Shown: in pieces, positions 8,361 to 18,723 of the stretch
Layout: each line of letters begins with the position of its first letter
Numbering within the stretch: position 1 is the first letter of the stretch
Assembly (NCBI RefSeq): GCF_001486585.1
Contig: NZ_LN909046.1
Coordinates: forward strand, 62,001-126,000
Source: Paenibacillus senegalimassiliensis
GTDB taxonomy: Bacteria; Bacillota; Bacilli; Paenibacillales; Paenibacillaceae
Length of the DNA stretch: 64,000 nt
Direction: 5' to 3'
Made by a program: the position numbers and the translations under genes
The notes under the pieces: model-generated
What the model saw: the letters and a program-made list of their open reading frames with translations, nothing else
Told to the model about the DNA's origin: nothing
Database searches by the model: none

Positions 8361-9797
8361 ATGGCTATAGCACAAACGAAAGAGAAAACAGGTTCTGGCG
8401 GAGTAAGAGTCAGAGTACAGCAGTTCGGACGTGCGCTCAGTGGCATGGTTATGCCTAACATTGGCGCATTTATTGCCTGGGGGTTAATCACCGCCCTCTT
8501 CATTCCAACCGGCTGGATTCCAAGTGAATACTTGGCCAAGCTAGTTGACCCGATGATCAAATACTTATTGCCGCTGTTGATCGGTTATACCGGTGGACAG
8601 ATGATTCACGGCAAGCGTGGTGCCGTTACCGGTGCTATCGTCACGATGGGGGTTATCGTAGGGGCAGACATTCCGATGTTCCTTGGAGCGATGATCGTCG
8701 GTCCGCTCTCGGCATGGGTAATGAAACAGTTTGACAGAGCGATTGATGGTAAAATTCGTTCCGGCTTTGAAATGTTGGTTAACAACTTCTCGATCGGGAT
8801 CTTCGGTGGGATTATGGCACTGGGTGCCTATGCTGGCGTAGGGCCGTTCGTTCAAGGTATTAGCCAAGTATTATCTTCCGGCGTAAACTTCCTGATGGAA
8901 GCCAGACTGATTCCTTTGGTCAATCTGCTGATTGAGCCAGGTAAAGTGTTGTTCCTGAACAATGCGATCAACCATGGTGTACTTACACCAATCGCAGCAG
9001 AAGAAGTGGCTCGTGTAGGTAAATCTATGTTGTTCATGCTTGAATCCAACCCAGGTCCAGGCCTTGGTATCCTGCTCGCTTACTGGTTGGTAGGACGCGG
9101 TTCGGCAAAACAATCTGCACCAGGGGCAGTGATTATCCACTTCCTGGGCGGGATTCACGAAATCTACTTCCCGTACATTTTGATGAAACCTGTATTGATC
9201 CTGGCAGCTATTGCCGGTGGTGTGGTTGGTACATTTACATTCCAACTGACGGGTGCAGCTCTTTCCGGTTCACCTTCGCCAGGTAGTATCTTCGCTTACA
9301 TCGCGATGACACCTAGAGGCGGGTTCCTGCCAATGTTCAGCGGTGTAATTACCGCAACAATTGCTTCCTTCGTTGTCGCTGCCTTGTTGCTTAAGACGGG
9401 CAAGCAAAACGACGAGGAAATGGACTTGGATGAAGCATCTGCCAAGGTGAAAGAAATGAAATCGGCAGGAGTGAAGAGCCAAGCTGCTGCATCTGCGGCA
9501 ACGACGGGTGTTCAGAAGCAAAACGTTAACAAAATCGTGTTCTCTTGTGATGCCGGGATGGGTTCGAGTGCCATGGGGGCTTCGGTCTTGAGAAAGAAAC
9601 TGCAGGATGCCGGTATCAACATCACGGTTGTCAATTCCGCAGTTAGCGAAATCCCTGCGGATGCTGATATCGTCATTACACAAAAAACATTAACGGAACG
9701 TGCCATTGCGAACAAACCGGACGCAGAGCATATTTCCATCGACAACTTCTTGAAGAGTCCCAAATATGATGAACTGGTTGAACGACTGAAAAGTTAA
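8361..9797 (+). CDS. mtlA: PTS mannitol transporter subunit IICB
   Basis: A 478-residue mannitol permease that imports and phosphorylates mannitol to mannitol 1-phosphate. Residues 15-340 form the membrane IIC domain (G-R-A-L-S-G-M-V-M-P-N-I-G-A-F-I-A-W-G, the G-G-I-H-E-I-Y-F-P substrate loop). A charged linker follows, then the IIB domain with the phosphocysteine in F-S-C-D-A-G-M-G-S-S (Cys396). It lacks a IIA domain, which is supplied by mtlF downstream. AAGGAGG lies 9 bases upstream of the ATG. First gene of mtlARFD; a cre-like site precedes it and a hairpin follows it. Confidence 0.97.
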   Translation: MAIAQTKEKTGSGGVRVRVQQFGRALSGMVMPNIGAFIAWGLITALFIPTGWIPSEYLAKLVDPMIKYLLPLLIGYTGGQMIHGKRGAVTGAIVTMGVIVGADIPMFLGAMIVGPLSAWVMKQFDRAIDGKIRSGFEMLVNNFSIGIFGGIMALGAYAGVGPFVQGISQVLSSGVNFLMEARLIPLVNLLIEPGKVLFLNNAINHGVLTPIAAEEVARVGKSMLFMLESNPGPGLGILLAYWLVGRGSAKQSAPGAVIIHFLGGIHEIYFPYILMKPVLILAAIAGGVVGTFTFQLTGAALSGSPSPGSIFAYIAMTPRGGFLPMFSGVITATIASFVVAALLLKTGKQNDEEMDLDEASAKVKEMKSAGVKSQAAASAATTGVQKQNVNKIVFSCDAGMGSSAMGASVLRKKLQDAGINITVVNSAVSEIPADADIVITQKTLTERAIANKPDAEHISIDNFLKSPKYDELVERLKS

Positions 9798-9823
9798 TTG
9801 CGCCAGTTACAATGAGGGGGCAG

Positions 9824-9853
9824 AACACTGGCGAGCTAATTCGCCGGTGTTTT
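9824..9853 (+). other. Terminator-like hairpin between mtlA and mtlR
   Basis: AACACTGGCGA pairs with TCGCCGGTGTT (11 pairs, one G-U, 6-base loop) followed by only four T. It is likely a partial terminator that keeps the regulator and distal genes below mtlA; this is inference. Confidence 0.5.
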
Positions 9854-9878
9854 GCGTCTATTTTTAGGAGGTCAGATA

Positions 9879-11987
9879 ATGAGGAAGGTTACCGCACGGC
9901 AAAAGCAAATCCTCATTCTCCTCCTCGGACGTAAAAACGGAATGACTGCCGCAGAAATTGCGGCAGAAATCAATGTTAGCGTCAGAACCGTCCATCGGGA
10001 GCTGGACGAAATTGAGAAGATTCTCGCCTTCTTTGGCTTGGTGCTTCACCGTAAATCCGGTACCGGAATCTCGGTATGGAGCGACTCCGGTGGCAATGAC
10101 GAGGGAGAGCGGCTACAAGAAGCCAGAAGACTGCTGCTCGTGGATAATCCTAGTGATTATTCCGGAGAAGAACGGAAGATTTGGCTGATCTGCCGTCTGC
10201 TAGAAGAGCACGAGCCATGCAAGCTATTTGCATTGGCTCACAGCTTGAAGGTAACGGTAGCGACCATAAGCAATGATTTGGATGAGGTAGAGCCTTGGGT
10301 TAGACGGTTCCATCTGGAATTGGTTCGCCGCAGAGGTTATGGGGTTGAGCTTTCCGGCAAGGAGCATGGCAAGCGTGATGCCTTATGCCAACTGGCGGTC
10401 GATCATTTGGATTACTCCGATCTGATCGGAGGGTCGATGGAAAGTCAGGGCTCATCCGCCATTTCGAAGCTGTTAACCATCGTTGGAACCCACAATCTGA
10501 TGACGGTAGAGAATACCTTGTGGGAAATGAATTGGGACTGGACGGAGCATTTGTCCGAAAATGCCTATACAGAGCTATTGATTCACCTCTCGGTATGCAT
10601 TAATCGGATGAAGGCGGGCATTTTTGTAGCAGATCCGGGGAAATCTGCTTCTACATCGGGGAATGAACGGGATGAAAGTGAGGCGATTCGCTTTGCCCGG
10701 AGCTTGGGGGAGAAGCTGTCGCTGCGCTTTCCCCCCGAGGAGATAGGTTATATTATTCATTTGTTTAACCGGGCGAGGGACGCCTCCCCGGATCTTGTGC
10801 AAGCGGACTTGGAACTGGTGGATACGGTTTACCGGCTGACCGAGAATGTTGTGAAACGGACGGGAATTCCGTTTCAGGAGGACCGGTTGCTGGGCAGCGG
10901 ATTATTGGAGCATATGGGCTCAGCCTTCAAGCGGATTCGTGAAGGCTCGCGAATTCGCAATCCGCTGCTTGGAGCGATTCGCAAGGATTATGAGGAGTTG
11001 TTCATCATCGTGCGCGAGGCGATGAATGAGAGCATTGCCGATCTGGATGTACCAGATGAGGAAATTGGCTTTTTGGTTATGCACTTTGGAGCCTCGATTG
11101 AGCGGTTGAATCAGTTAGGGCGCAATGTCCGGGCTATTCTGGTCTGCTCCAGCGGTCTGAGCTCCTCGAAATTATTGGCTACGCGGCTAGCCAAAGAGAT
11201 GCCACAGATCGAAGTTTTGGGTAATGTATCATGGTACGAGGCCAAGCGGTTGCCAGAGGAAGATTATGATTTAATCATTTCTACCATTGACCTGCCACTG
11301 CCCGCTGATCGTTACGTCAAGCTGAGTCCATTGTTGACGGAGGAGGACAGCGCACGCCTGCTGCAATATGTTCAGGATACGACCTTGAAATCTCGCAAGC
11401 CTGTCCCCGAGTCGGAGCAACCGGTTAAATCCCGGGCGTTTGAAAAGCTGCAAGGGTTAACCTCCTCCTTAAATGAGGTGGTCAGCCTGCTCCAGCAATT
11501 TGTGGTGATTGAGCTCGAAAATGCGAACTGTTCACTACGCGAGACGGTAACATCGGCTTTAGAGGAAATGAGCCGGGTTGCCACGGTATATATGACTTCT
11601 ACCAAGCCTGGACCTGAGGAAGCGACTCTCGTGGCAGACGTGCAGGCCGTGACGGACCGCCTGCTTGAACGGGAGAAGATGGCGAGCCAGGTCATACCGG
11701 GTACATCGCTAGCGTTATTTCACACCCGAACCCGTTTCGTGAATTACCGTTCGCTGGCATTGTTTCGCTTAAGCGAGCCTGTACTGTTGGATGGAGATAC
11801 CGAGGTTGGCGCGATCCTGTTCATGCTCGCCCCACGCCAGTTGCCTCACGAAAGCCTGGAGGTGCTTAGCGAGATTAGTGCGATGCTGTTAAATCCTGAA
11901 CTAATCGAGCTGCTGGAGACGGGAAGGTGTGAGGATATTCGCAATTTTCTAGCCACAGAACTGCTAGACTATTTTGAGCACATCTGA
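9879..11987 (+). CDS. mtlR: Mannitol operon transcriptional activator MtlR (PRD-containing)
   Basis: A 702-residue PTS-regulated activator. An N-terminal helix-turn-helix (M-T-A-A-E-I-A-A-E-I-N-V-S-V-R-T-V-H-R-E) is followed by a second DeoR/Mga-like HTH. Two PRD domains near residues 175-390 carry conserved histidines (H-L-F-N-R; V-M-H-F-G-A). An EIIB(Gat)-like domain follows (C-S-S-G-L-S-S-S-K), and a C-terminal EIIA-like domain. HPr and the mannitol EII domains control it by phosphorylation in known relatives. Start ATG 9879 follows TAGGAGG; the frame runs further upstream without a ribosome site. It sits inside the operon it should activate. Confidence 0.95.
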   Translation: MRKVTARQKQILILLLGRKNGMTAAEIAAEINVSVRTVHRELDEIEKILAFFGLVLHRKSGTGISVWSDSGGNDEGERLQEARRLLLVDNPSDYSGEERKIWLICRLLEEHEPCKLFALAHSLKVTVATISNDLDEVEPWVRRFHLELVRRRGYGVELSGKEHGKRDALCQLAVDHLDYSDLIGGSMESQGSSAISKLLTIVGTHNLMTVENTLWEMNWDWTEHLSENAYTELLIHLSVCINRMKAGIFVADPGKSASTSGNERDESEAIRFARSLGEKLSLRFPPEEIGYIIHLFNRARDASPDLVQADLELVDTVYRLTENVVKRTGIPFQEDRLLGSGLLEHMGSAFKRIREGSRIRNPLLGAIRKDYEELFIIVREAMNESIADLDVPDEEIGFLVMHFGASIERLNQLGRNVRAILVCSSGLSSSKLLATRLAKEMPQIEVLGNVSWYEAKRLPEEDYDLIISTIDLPLPADRYVKLSPLLTEEDSARLLQYVQDTTLKSRKPVPESEQPVKSRAFEKLQGLTSSLNEVVSLLQQFVVIELENANCSLRETVTSALEEMSRVATVYMTSTKPGPEEATLVADVQAVTDRLLEREKMASQVIPGTSLALFHTRTRFVNYRSLALFRLSEPVLLDGDTEVGAILFMLAPRQLPHESLEVLSEISAMLLNPELIELLETGRCEDIRNFLATELLDYFEHI

Positions 11988-12049
11988 GTTTAAGAGCTTT
12001 ACCAAGGATTTGCATTGATAGGAACTGACATAAAAAGGAGAGAGCTACA

Positions 12050-12487
12050 ATGAAACTACTGTCTAAAGAGAAAATTATCCTGAATGGTCAAGCCAAAGAT
12101 AAATATGAAGCGATTCGGATGGCGGGCAATTTGCTCGTTCAAGCAGGTCATGTCACGGAAGAATATGTTGATAAAATGCTCGAACGCGAAGAAATCGTCT
12201 CTACTTATATGGGCGGCGGGCTAGCTATTCCTCACGGTACCAAGGAAGCGAAATCGCTGATTTCGTCTACAGGGCTGTCCGTAGTTCGTTTCCCGGAAGG
12301 AGTCGATTTTGGCGGGGATGAGCCAGCCTTTATCGTCATCGGCATCGCCGCTGCAGGTGGAGATCATATGGGAGTATTAACGAATGTGGCCATGGTATTT
12401 ACGGATGAATCCAATCTGGAGCGTATTATGAATGCTACAACGGAAGAGCAGGTTGCGGACATCCTTGAAGGAGGAATGGAAGCATGA
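12050..12487 (+). CDS. mtlF: PTS mannitol-specific IIA component
   Basis: A 145-residue soluble phosphocarrier that receives phosphate from HPr and passes it to the IIB domain of MtlA. The active histidine is His62 in G-G-L-A-I-P-H-G-T. Length matches stand-alone MtlF. AAAAGGAGAG precedes the ATG. Its TGA overlaps the ATG of mtlD by four bases (ATGA), so the two are translationally coupled. Confidence 0.96.
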   Translation: MKLLSKEKIILNGQAKDKYEAIRMAGNLLVQAGHVTEEYVDKMLEREEIVSTYMGGGLAIPHGTKEAKSLISSTGLSVVRFPEGVDFGGDEPAFIVIGIAAAGGDHMGVLTNVAMVFTDESNLERIMNATTEEQVADILEGGMEA

Positions 12488-13641
12488 AGGCAGTTCATTT
12501 CGGCGCAGGAAATATCGGGAGAGGCTTCATCGGGCTGTTGTTATCGGGCTCGGGATATGAAGTATGCTTCGTAGATGTGAATGATACGGTTGTTTCGGAG
12601 CTGGCACGGCGCAAGGAATATCCGGTTACACTGGCCAGTGACCAGAAAGAGACCGTAATCGTTACCGGCGTGACGGCAATCAATAGCAAGACGGCTGCTG
12701 CAGAAGCGGCGCAGGCGATTGCGGAATCCGATCTGGTGACCACGGCTGTTGGCGTATCGATTCTCAAGCATATAGCAGGAACCATTGCACAAGGACTCGT
12801 TCTGCGCAAAGCGGAAGGCACTCAGGGTAAGTTGCATGTCATTGCATGCGAGAATGCTATTGGAGGTAGCTCCCAGCTTAAGGAGCATGTCTATGCCGGG
12901 TTGGACGAAGATACCCGGCGTTGGGCTGAGGAGAATGTAGCCTTCCCCGATGCGGCTGTGGATCGGATTGTTCCGTTGCAGCAGCATGAAGATCCACTTC
13001 AAGTGGTGGTTGAACCGTTTTATGAATGGGCGGTAGACGAATCACAAATGTTCCCAGGCTTTCACCGCGTAGAGGGTGTACATTATGTTGAACGTCTGGA
13101 GCCTTATATTGAACGCAAGTTGTTTACAGTAAATACCGGCCATTGTTCGGCTGCTTATAAGGGATATCTGCAAGGCCATGCCACGATCCAAGAGGCGATG
13201 AACGACGAGCAGGTCGTCCAGCATGTACGCTCAGTTCTGTCGGAGACCGGAGCGGTATTGGTGGCGAAGCATGGCTTCTCAGAGACCGAGCATCAGGCCT
13301 ATATTGAAACGATTCTGGAGCGTTTCGCAAATCCGGCACTGACGGACGAGGTTTCGCGGGTTGGCCGTTCACCAATCCGCAAGCTGTCCGCTGGAGACCG
13401 CCTGGTATCTCCGGCGAAGCAGGCTTACGAGCATGAACTTGGCTATGACCATCTGGCCAAGACGATGGGGATGGCGCTATTATTCGTCTCCGCTGATGAT
13501 CCGGAGGCCGTAGAGTTGCAGGCTTCGTTGCAGGAAGCGGGTGCTTCAGCAACTCTCACCCGTTACACTGGGCTGGAAGCTGGCCATCCGATTCACCAAG
13601 CGGCGCTTGCCCATTATGAACAATTGAAGCAAAATCGTTAA
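12484..13641 (+). CDS. mtlD: Mannitol-1-phosphate 5-dehydrogenase
   Basis: A 385-residue NAD-dependent enzyme that oxidises mannitol 1-phosphate to fructose 6-phosphate. The N-terminal Rossmann motif H-F-G-A-G-N-I-G-R-G-F-I-G and the catalytic-region motif K-L-F-T-V-N-T-G-H (near residue 214) are clear. It completes the mannitol pathway and is followed by a strong terminator. Confidence 0.97.
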   Translation: MKAVHFGAGNIGRGFIGLLLSGSGYEVCFVDVNDTVVSELARRKEYPVTLASDQKETVIVTGVTAINSKTAAAEAAQAIAESDLVTTAVGVSILKHIAGTIAQGLVLRKAEGTQGKLHVIACENAIGGSSQLKEHVYAGLDEDTRRWAEENVAFPDAAVDRIVPLQQHEDPLQVVVEPFYEWAVDESQMFPGFHRVEGVHYVERLEPYIERKLFTVNTGHCSAAYKGYLQGHATIQEAMNDEQVVQHVRSVLSETGAVLVAKHGFSETEHQAYIETILERFANPALTDEVSRVGRSPIRKLSAGDRLVSPAKQAYEHELGYDHLAKTMGMALLFVSADDPEAVELQASLQEAGASATLTRYTGLEAGHPIHQAALAHYEQLKQNR

Positions 13642-13671
13642 ACGATAACTGCCTATGATAACACGGACAAC

Positions 13672-13712
13672 AGCCCGCTTTAGATCACATATGTGGTCTA
13701 AGGCGGGCTTTT
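13672..13712 (+). terminator. Terminator of the mtl operon
   Basis: AGCCCGCTTTAGATCACAT pairs with ATGTGGTCTAAGGCGGGCT (about 18 pairs with wobbles), followed by TTTTCC. Confidence 0.85.
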
Positions 13713-13786
13713 CCTATTTTCTTTCATATTTTTCCCTCTCTAGGCCAATAATGAACTGTACGAAAGCTGAAAGAGAGGGATAAGTC

Positions 13787-14863
13787 ATGGAGCCGAGGGA
13801 CGAGCTTCATAAAAATAAGCTGTTTCGCTATGCCGTCTGGGTGCTGCTTGGGCTGATTATTCTTTATTTTGTCTGGCAGCTTCGACCTATGTTTGCACTG
13901 GCATACCATTTTCTCAAAGCCGTGTTTGCTCCATTTGTCGTGGCAGTAATTATTTCCTATGTACTTAATCCAGTTGTCCGAATGCTAGGTGCGCGAAAGG
14001 TACCCCGGACCATGGCTGTATTACTGATCTATGCGGTGTTTCTAACCGTTCTTTCGGTCATTCTGATTAATGTTATTCCAATGTTCGTGGAGCAGGTAGA
14101 GGAGCTAGGGGAGCATTTGCCGGAACTGACCATTCATACCCAGCAAATGATGAACCGCATTGATAACGGAATCTTGCCAGGGAGCGTCCGTATGGGGATG
14201 AATCATTGGTTCTACCAATTCGAGAGCAGAATGGCCCAAGGAATTACCCGGTTTCTGGACAATATCGGAGCGACCATTGAGGTGGTATTCAACGCATTTA
14301 TCATTCCGTTCCTCATCTTCTATATTCTCAAGGATATTGAACTGATTGAGCGGCTGATGCTGCAATACTTGCCCCGTTCCCGGCGAAAATCCATGATTAC
14401 GCTGCTCAAAGAAATTGACCAGGCCTTGGGCAACTACGTGCGAGGTCAATTCCTGGTCTGCGTCATCATCGGGGTACTGGCTTATATCGGTTACATATCG
14501 ATTGGAATGCCCTTTGCTTTACTGCTTGCCGGCGTTGTGGCGATCTGTAACATCATCCCGTACCTGGGGCCGTTCCTGGGGGCAGCCCCTGCTATGGTGA
14601 TGGCTACCACAATTTCATGGAAGATGGTTCTGCTTGTTCTACTCGTCAATATGCTCTGCCAAACGATTGAAAGCAACGTGATATCCCCGCAGGTGGTGGG
14701 ACGCAGCTTGCGTCTGCACCCGATGATGATTATTTTGGCGCTGCTGATAGGTGGAGAGATTGCCGGTATTCCAGGCTTAATCTTGGCGGTACCTTTTTTT
14801 GCCGTCATTAAAGTCATTCTGCAGCATTTCCACGCTTATTTCGTGCGGCGCAAAGCGATGTGA
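13787..14863 (+). CDS. AI-2E family transporter (YrrI-like membrane protein)
   Basis: A 358-residue polytopic membrane protein of the AI-2E/PerM family, with an N-terminal pair of helices, a soluble middle part (residues 100-160) and several C-terminal helices. The family signature P-Y-L-G-P-F-L-G-A-A-P and the G-R-S-L-R-L-H-P segment are present. Members have been linked to autoinducer-2 export, ion/proton antiport or unknown transport, so substrate should not be assumed. AGAGAGGGA precedes the ATG. The same family member (yrrI) lies just upstream of alaS in Bacillus subtilis, which supports orthology. Confidence 0.88.
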   Translation: MEPRDELHKNKLFRYAVWVLLGLIILYFVWQLRPMFALAYHFLKAVFAPFVVAVIISYVLNPVVRMLGARKVPRTMAVLLIYAVFLTVLSVILINVIPMFVEQVEELGEHLPELTIHTQQMMNRIDNGILPGSVRMGMNHWFYQFESRMAQGITRFLDNIGATIEVVFNAFIIPFLIFYILKDIELIERLMLQYLPRSRRKSMITLLKEIDQALGNYVRGQFLVCVIIGVLAYIGYISIGMPFALLLAGVVAICNIIPYLGPFLGAAPAMVMATTISWKMVLLVLLVNMLCQTIESNVISPQVVGRSLRLHPMMIILALLIGGEIAGIPGLILAVPFFAVIKVILQHFHAYFVRRKAM

Positions 14864-14871
14864 AAGGCGCA

Positions 14872-14900
14872 TTGACAGCGGCATATCTGCCCTTTATACT
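14872..14900 (+). promoter_or_regulatory. SigA promoter of alaS
   Basis: TTGACA at 14872-14877 and TATACT at 14895-14900 with a 17-base spacer: essentially consensus, placing the transcript start near 14907, just before the T-box leader. Confidence 0.85.
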
Positions 14901-14906
14901 TAAAAC

Positions 14907-15217
14907 GATATGTTGTTGAATGAACCCAAAACGTTGATGAAATGAAGTACGTTCAACCGGCGGATTTATCAGAGAAGGGTCCCTTCGCTCCAGATGCCTT
15001 TGCGGCTGCTTGGAGAGATGGCTGAGAGGACTCGAAATATGCCTGAACGGAAAGCTGATTTCGGAGTGTGGACATAAATCCACCGGCAGGTCCCCGTTAC
15101 CGGACTAACGAGGCGATTACAGGTAACTCTTGCGGCTGATGGCGGCAGAGTCTTGTGATAACCAGGGTGGTACCGCGATTAAGATTAAATCGTCCCTGAT
15201 GTTCAGGGGCGTTTTTT
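14907..15217 (+). promoter_or_regulatory. T-box riboswitch controlling alaS
   Basis: The invariant T-box core AACCAGGGTGGTACCGCG is at 15160-15177. Its TGGT bulge fits the ACCA end of tRNA-Ala. The terminator stem CGTCCCTGA/TCAGGGGCG (15191-15211) with six T follows. Stem I lies in the upstream 200 bases and includes GAAGTA near 14943; GCT at 15054-15056 after GGAAA is a candidate alanine specifier. Uncharged tRNA-Ala would stabilise the antiterminator and permit alaS transcription. Confidence 0.9.
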
Positions 15218-15266
15218 GTATTTTCAAAAGGGAACCAGATTGATATCTATTCAGGGGGTCAAACTA

Positions 15267-17891
15267 ATGAAAGCAAGTGAAATTCGTTCCAAATGGCTAG
15301 AGTTCTTCGCCAGCAAAGGTCATAAAATCGAGCCGAGTGCCTCGCTCGTACCTCATAACGATCCATCTCTGCTCTGGATCAATGCGGGGATGGCACCGCT
15401 CAAGCCTTACTTCGACGGCCGGGTCAAGCCGGATAATCCGCGTTTGACCAATTCGCAGAAATGCATTCGTACCAATGACATCGAGAATGTAGGAAAGACA
15501 CGCCGGCATCATACTTTTTTTGAAATGCTGGGCAACTTCTCGATTGGTGATTATTTCAAGGAAGAAGCCATTACGTGGGCTTGGGAGTTCCTTACAGGCA
15601 AGGACTGGATTGGCTTTGACGGGGAGAAATTGTCCGTCACGGTATATCCTGAGGATGAAGAGGCTTATAAGCTGTGGAACGAGAAGGTAGGCATTCCTGC
15701 TGAACGGATTGTGAAGCTGGAGGACAACTTCTGGGATATCGGGGAAGGGCCTTGTGGGCCATGTACGGAAATTTTCTATGACCGCGGAGATGCTTACGGT
15801 GATCTTTCCGATCCCGAGTGCTTCCCTGGCGGAGAGAATGAACGTTTCCTGGAAGTGTGGAACCTGGTCTTCTCGCAGTTTAACCATAACAAGGATGGCA
15901 GTTACACACCACTTCCGAACAAGAATATTGATACCGGGGCTGGTCTGGAGCGCTTTGCATCCATTTTGCAAAATGTGAACTCCAACTTTGATACTGACTT
16001 GTTCCAACCGATTATTCAAAAGACAGCCGGACTGGCAAAAGTGGTGTACGGGACTAACGAAGAGAGCGATGTGGCTTTAAAGGTGATTGCCGACCATATC
16101 CGTACGGTAGCATTTGCCGTGGCTGATGGTGTTCTGCCTTCTAACGAAGGCCGTGGTTACGTCATTCGCCGTCTGTTGCGCCGCGCTGTTCGTTACGGCA
16201 AGCTGATTGGAATGGATAAACCCTTTATGTTTAACCTGGTAGGCACGGTAGGGGAAATTATGGGTGCTTATTACACCGACATAGTGACCAAACAGGAATT
16301 TATCGAAAAGGTCATTCGTGCGGAGGAAGAACGCTTCCACGAGACCCTAAGCGATGGACTGGCTATCTTGGCAGAGATCAGCACGAAAGCCAAGGAGGAA
16401 GGGCGTACCTTGATCGGCGGTGCAGATGCCTTCAAATTGTATGATACTTACGGGTTCCCGCTCGATTTAACCGAGGACTTTGCAGCAGAGCATGGTCTGG
16501 GAGTGGATCGCGAAGGGTTTGAAGCATCCATGCAAGAGCAACGGGAACGTGCCCGGGCTGCCCGCCATGATAGTGGTAGCATGAAGGTGCAAGGCGGTGT
16601 ACTTGCCGACTTTACGACTAAAACCGAATTCACTGGATATAATGAGCTTGAAGTCCCTACCCGCATTGTAGCTATAATCGTGGACGATGCTTTTGTCGAT
16701 GTAATAAGTGAGGGGCAATCTGGACAAGTCATACTGGCATCCACACCGTTCTATGCAGAAAGCGGGGGCCAAGTGAGTGACCAGGGAGTGCTTCGCAGCG
16801 AATCCGGCAACGCGGAGGTTACAGGGCTGTTCAAGGCTCCACAAGGGCAACATGTACATCAGGTCACGGTAAATTCTGGCGAATTGCACGTAGATGCCGA
16901 TATTACGGCTGCCGTTAATAAAGAACAACGCGGCCATACTGTGAAAAATCACACAGCGACGCATTTGCTGCATCAGGCCTTGAAGGATACCTTGGGTGAG
17001 CATGTCAATCAGGCGGGGTCCTTAGTTGAACCTCAACGTTTGCGGTTTGACTTCTCTCATCTTGGCAGCATCTCTGCCGAGGAGCTGGTCGAAATCGAGC
17101 GCCGTGTGAATGAGCAAATCTGGAATGCCTTGCCGGTCAACATTGACTTGAAGCCGATTGATGAAGCCAAGGCGATGGGGGCCATGGCCCTGTTCGGCGA
17201 GAAATACGGTGATATCGTCCGCGTTGTGCAAATTGGCGATTACAGCTTAGAGCTGTGTGGCGGCTGCCACGTGAACAACACTTCGGAGATTGGGTTGCTC
17301 AAAATTGTGAGCGAAAGCGGCATCGGCTCCGGTGTGCGGCGGATTGAGGCGGTTACGGGACGCGGAGCTTATCTGTTCCTGGACGGTCAGCTTGAGTTGC
17401 TCAAGCAAGCTGCCGGTCAACTCAAAGCAAATGTCAACGATGTGCCGAAGCGAATTGAGGGCTTGTTCCAGCAATTGAAGGAATTGGCTCGTGAGAATGA
17501 ATCGCTGCAAAGTAAGTTAAGCGTCATTGAAGCTGGAGAATTAACCAGTCAAGTTATCAGCGTGGGACAAACCAAGCTGCTGGCTGCTCAGGTTCAAGCA
17601 GGAAGCATGGATGCGCTCCGTACGCTGGCCGATGAATTGAAGGTCAAACTGCCGGATGCCGTGTTGGTGCTGGGTTCTCCGATGGAGGACAAAGTAAGCT
17701 TTGTGGTTGTTGTACCGCAGGAGGAAATCAAACGAGGACTTCACGCTGGTAAGCTAGTGAAGGAAGTAGCTGCGGTGTGCGGCGGCGGGGGCGGCGGACG
17801 TCCGGACATGGCTCAAGCTGGAGGCAAGGATGCCAGCAAGCTAAGCGAAGCCTTGAAGGCTGCTGCCGATTGGATCGCAGCCCAAGCGTAG
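15267..17891 (+). CDS. alaS: Alanyl-tRNA synthetase
   Basis: An 874-residue enzyme that charges tRNA-Ala. The catalytic domain (residues 1-250) shows F-F-A-S-K-G-H and the class II motifs around [13 protein letters not shown]. The editing domain carries H-T-A-T-H-L-L-H and C-G-G-C-H zinc ligands. The C-Ala tail ends in a Gly-rich G-G-G-G-G-R-P-D segment. Start ATG 15267 follows CAGGGGG; the frame continues upstream into the T-box terminator without support. It heads the conserved block alaS-yrzL-ruvX-yrzB-mltG and is regulated by the T-box. Confidence 0.98.
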   Translation: MKASEIRSKWLEFFASKGHKIEPSASLVPHNDPSLLWINAGMAPLKPYFDGRVKPDNPRLTNSQKCIRTNDIENVGKTRRHHTFFEMLGNFSIGDYFKEEAITWAWEFLTGKDWIGFDGEKLSVTVYPEDEEAYKLWNEKVGIPAERIVKLEDNFWDIGEGPCGPCTEIFYDRGDAYGDLSDPECFPGGENERFLEVWNLVFSQFNHNKDGSYTPLPNKNIDTGAGLERFASILQNVNSNFDTDLFQPIIQKTAGLAKVVYGTNEESDVALKVIADHIRTVAFAVADGVLPSNEGRGYVIRRLLRRAVRYGKLIGMDKPFMFNLVGTVGEIMGAYYTDIVTKQEFIEKVIRAEEERFHETLSDGLAILAEISTKAKEEGRTLIGGADAFKLYDTYGFPLDLTEDFAAEHGLGVDREGFEASMQEQRERARAARHDSGSMKVQGGVLADFTTKTEFTGYNELEVPTRIVAIIVDDAFVDVISEGQSGQVILASTPFYAESGGQVSDQGVLRSESGNAEVTGLFKAPQGQHVHQVTVNSGELHVDADITAAVNKEQRGHTVKNHTATHLLHQALKDTLGEHVNQAGSLVEPQRLRFDFSHLGSISAEELVEIERRVNEQIWNALPVNIDLKPIDEAKAMGAMALFGEKYGDIVRVVQIGDYSLELCGGCHVNNTSEIGLLKIVSESGIGSGVRRIEAVTGRGAYLFLDGQLELLKQAAGQLKANVNDVPKRIEGLFQQLKELARENESLQSKLSVIEAGELTSQVISVGQTKLLAAQVQAGSMDALRTLADELKVKLPDAVLVLGSPMEDKVSFVVVVPQEEIKRGLHAGKLVKEVAAVCGGGGGGRPDMAQAGGKDASKLSEALKAAADWIAAQA

Positions 17892-18024
17892 TAGCTTCCA
17901 TCAATAGATAGGGTGGTCCGGTGAAAATTTCCTTATGGAACCCATGATATGATATAGTAGGATTAGACTAAGGCTATCACTGTTACGGTCATCAAGACGT
18001 ATGTCGAAGAAGCGAGGTGTCATC

Positions 18025-18285
18025 ATGGACTCCATGGATAAAACCGTCAAATTTAATGTCAAGGGCGACGAACAGGAAGCGTCCGCGGAGGAAATCCTTC
18101 TTACGGTTTACGGAGCACTGCAGGAGAAGGAATACAACCCGGTTAATCAGATCGTCGGTTATCTATTGTCGGGTGACCCGGCCTATATACCGCGCCATAA
18201 TAATGCAAGGAGCTTGGTGCGCAAGAAGGAACGCGACGAACTGATCGAAGAACTGGTGCGCTATTATATGGCGGGCCATCGTTAG
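18025..18285 (+). CDS. yrzL: IreB family regulatory phosphoprotein (YrzL, UPF0297)
   Basis: An 86-residue small protein with the family start M-D-K-T-V-K-F-N-V and the conserved [23 protein letters not shown] region near the middle. In Enterococcus IreB is a substrate of a PASTA kinase and affects cephalosporin tolerance. GAGGTG precedes the ATG at 18025. It ends 9 bases before ruvX, as in Bacillus. Confidence 0.93.
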   Translation: MDSMDKTVKFNVKGDEQEASAEEILLTVYGALQEKEYNPVNQIVGYLLSGDPAYIPRHNNARSLVRKKERDELIEELVRYYMAGHR

Positions 18286-18294
18286 GAGCAAGGC

Positions 18295-18711
18295 ATGAGG
18301 ATAATGGGTTTGGATTACGGGGATCGGCGGATCGGAGTCGCCATCAGTGATGCTTTCGGGTGGACCGCCCAAGGGGTGGAGACCATCGAAAGACGCAAGG
18401 AAGGCGCGGAGTTCCATCGTATTGGCGAACTGGCGAAAGAGCATGAGGTTGAAGCGATCGTCGTAGGCTTGCCGAAAAATATGAATGGCACGATCGGTCC
18501 CCGTGGAGAAATATGCATGGCTTTTGCCGAGGATTTGCGCAGTAAGCTGAACCTGCCGGTCCATCTGTGGGATGAGCGGCTAACGACTGTATCCGCGCAT
18601 CGTACGTTGCTGGAAGCAGATGTGAGCAGGAAGAAACGCAAGGATGTCGTCGACAAAATGGCTGCAGGTTTGATTCTTCAAAATTATTTGGATTCTATGA
18701 GTAAAAGGTGA
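18295..18711 (+). CDS. ruvX: Holliday junction resolvase RuvX / YqgF family (YrrK)
   Basis: A 138-residue RNase H-fold nuclease. The N-terminal G-L-D-Y-G-D-R-R-I-G-V-A, the middle V-G-L-P-K-N-M-N-G and the C-terminal W-D-E-R-L-T-T plus D-K-M-A-A motifs carry the expected acidic residues. Members act in 16S rRNA 5'-end maturation and possibly junction resolution. GGAGCAAGGC lies directly before the ATG. Cotranscribed with yrzL and the DUF1292 genes. Confidence 0.95.
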   Translation: MRIMGLDYGDRRIGVAISDAFGWTAQGVETIERRKEGAEFHRIGELAKEHEVEAIVVGLPKNMNGTIGPRGEICMAFAEDLRSKLNLPVHLWDERLTTVSAHRTLLEADVSRKKRKDVVDKMAAGLILQNYLDSMSKR

Positions 18712-18723
18712 GGGTGATCGCGC

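Noticed and set aside
17892-18024. Promoter between alaS and yrzL (TATAGT near 17953)
   Set aside because: The -10 box is acceptable but the -35 is poor; read-through from alaS is possible.
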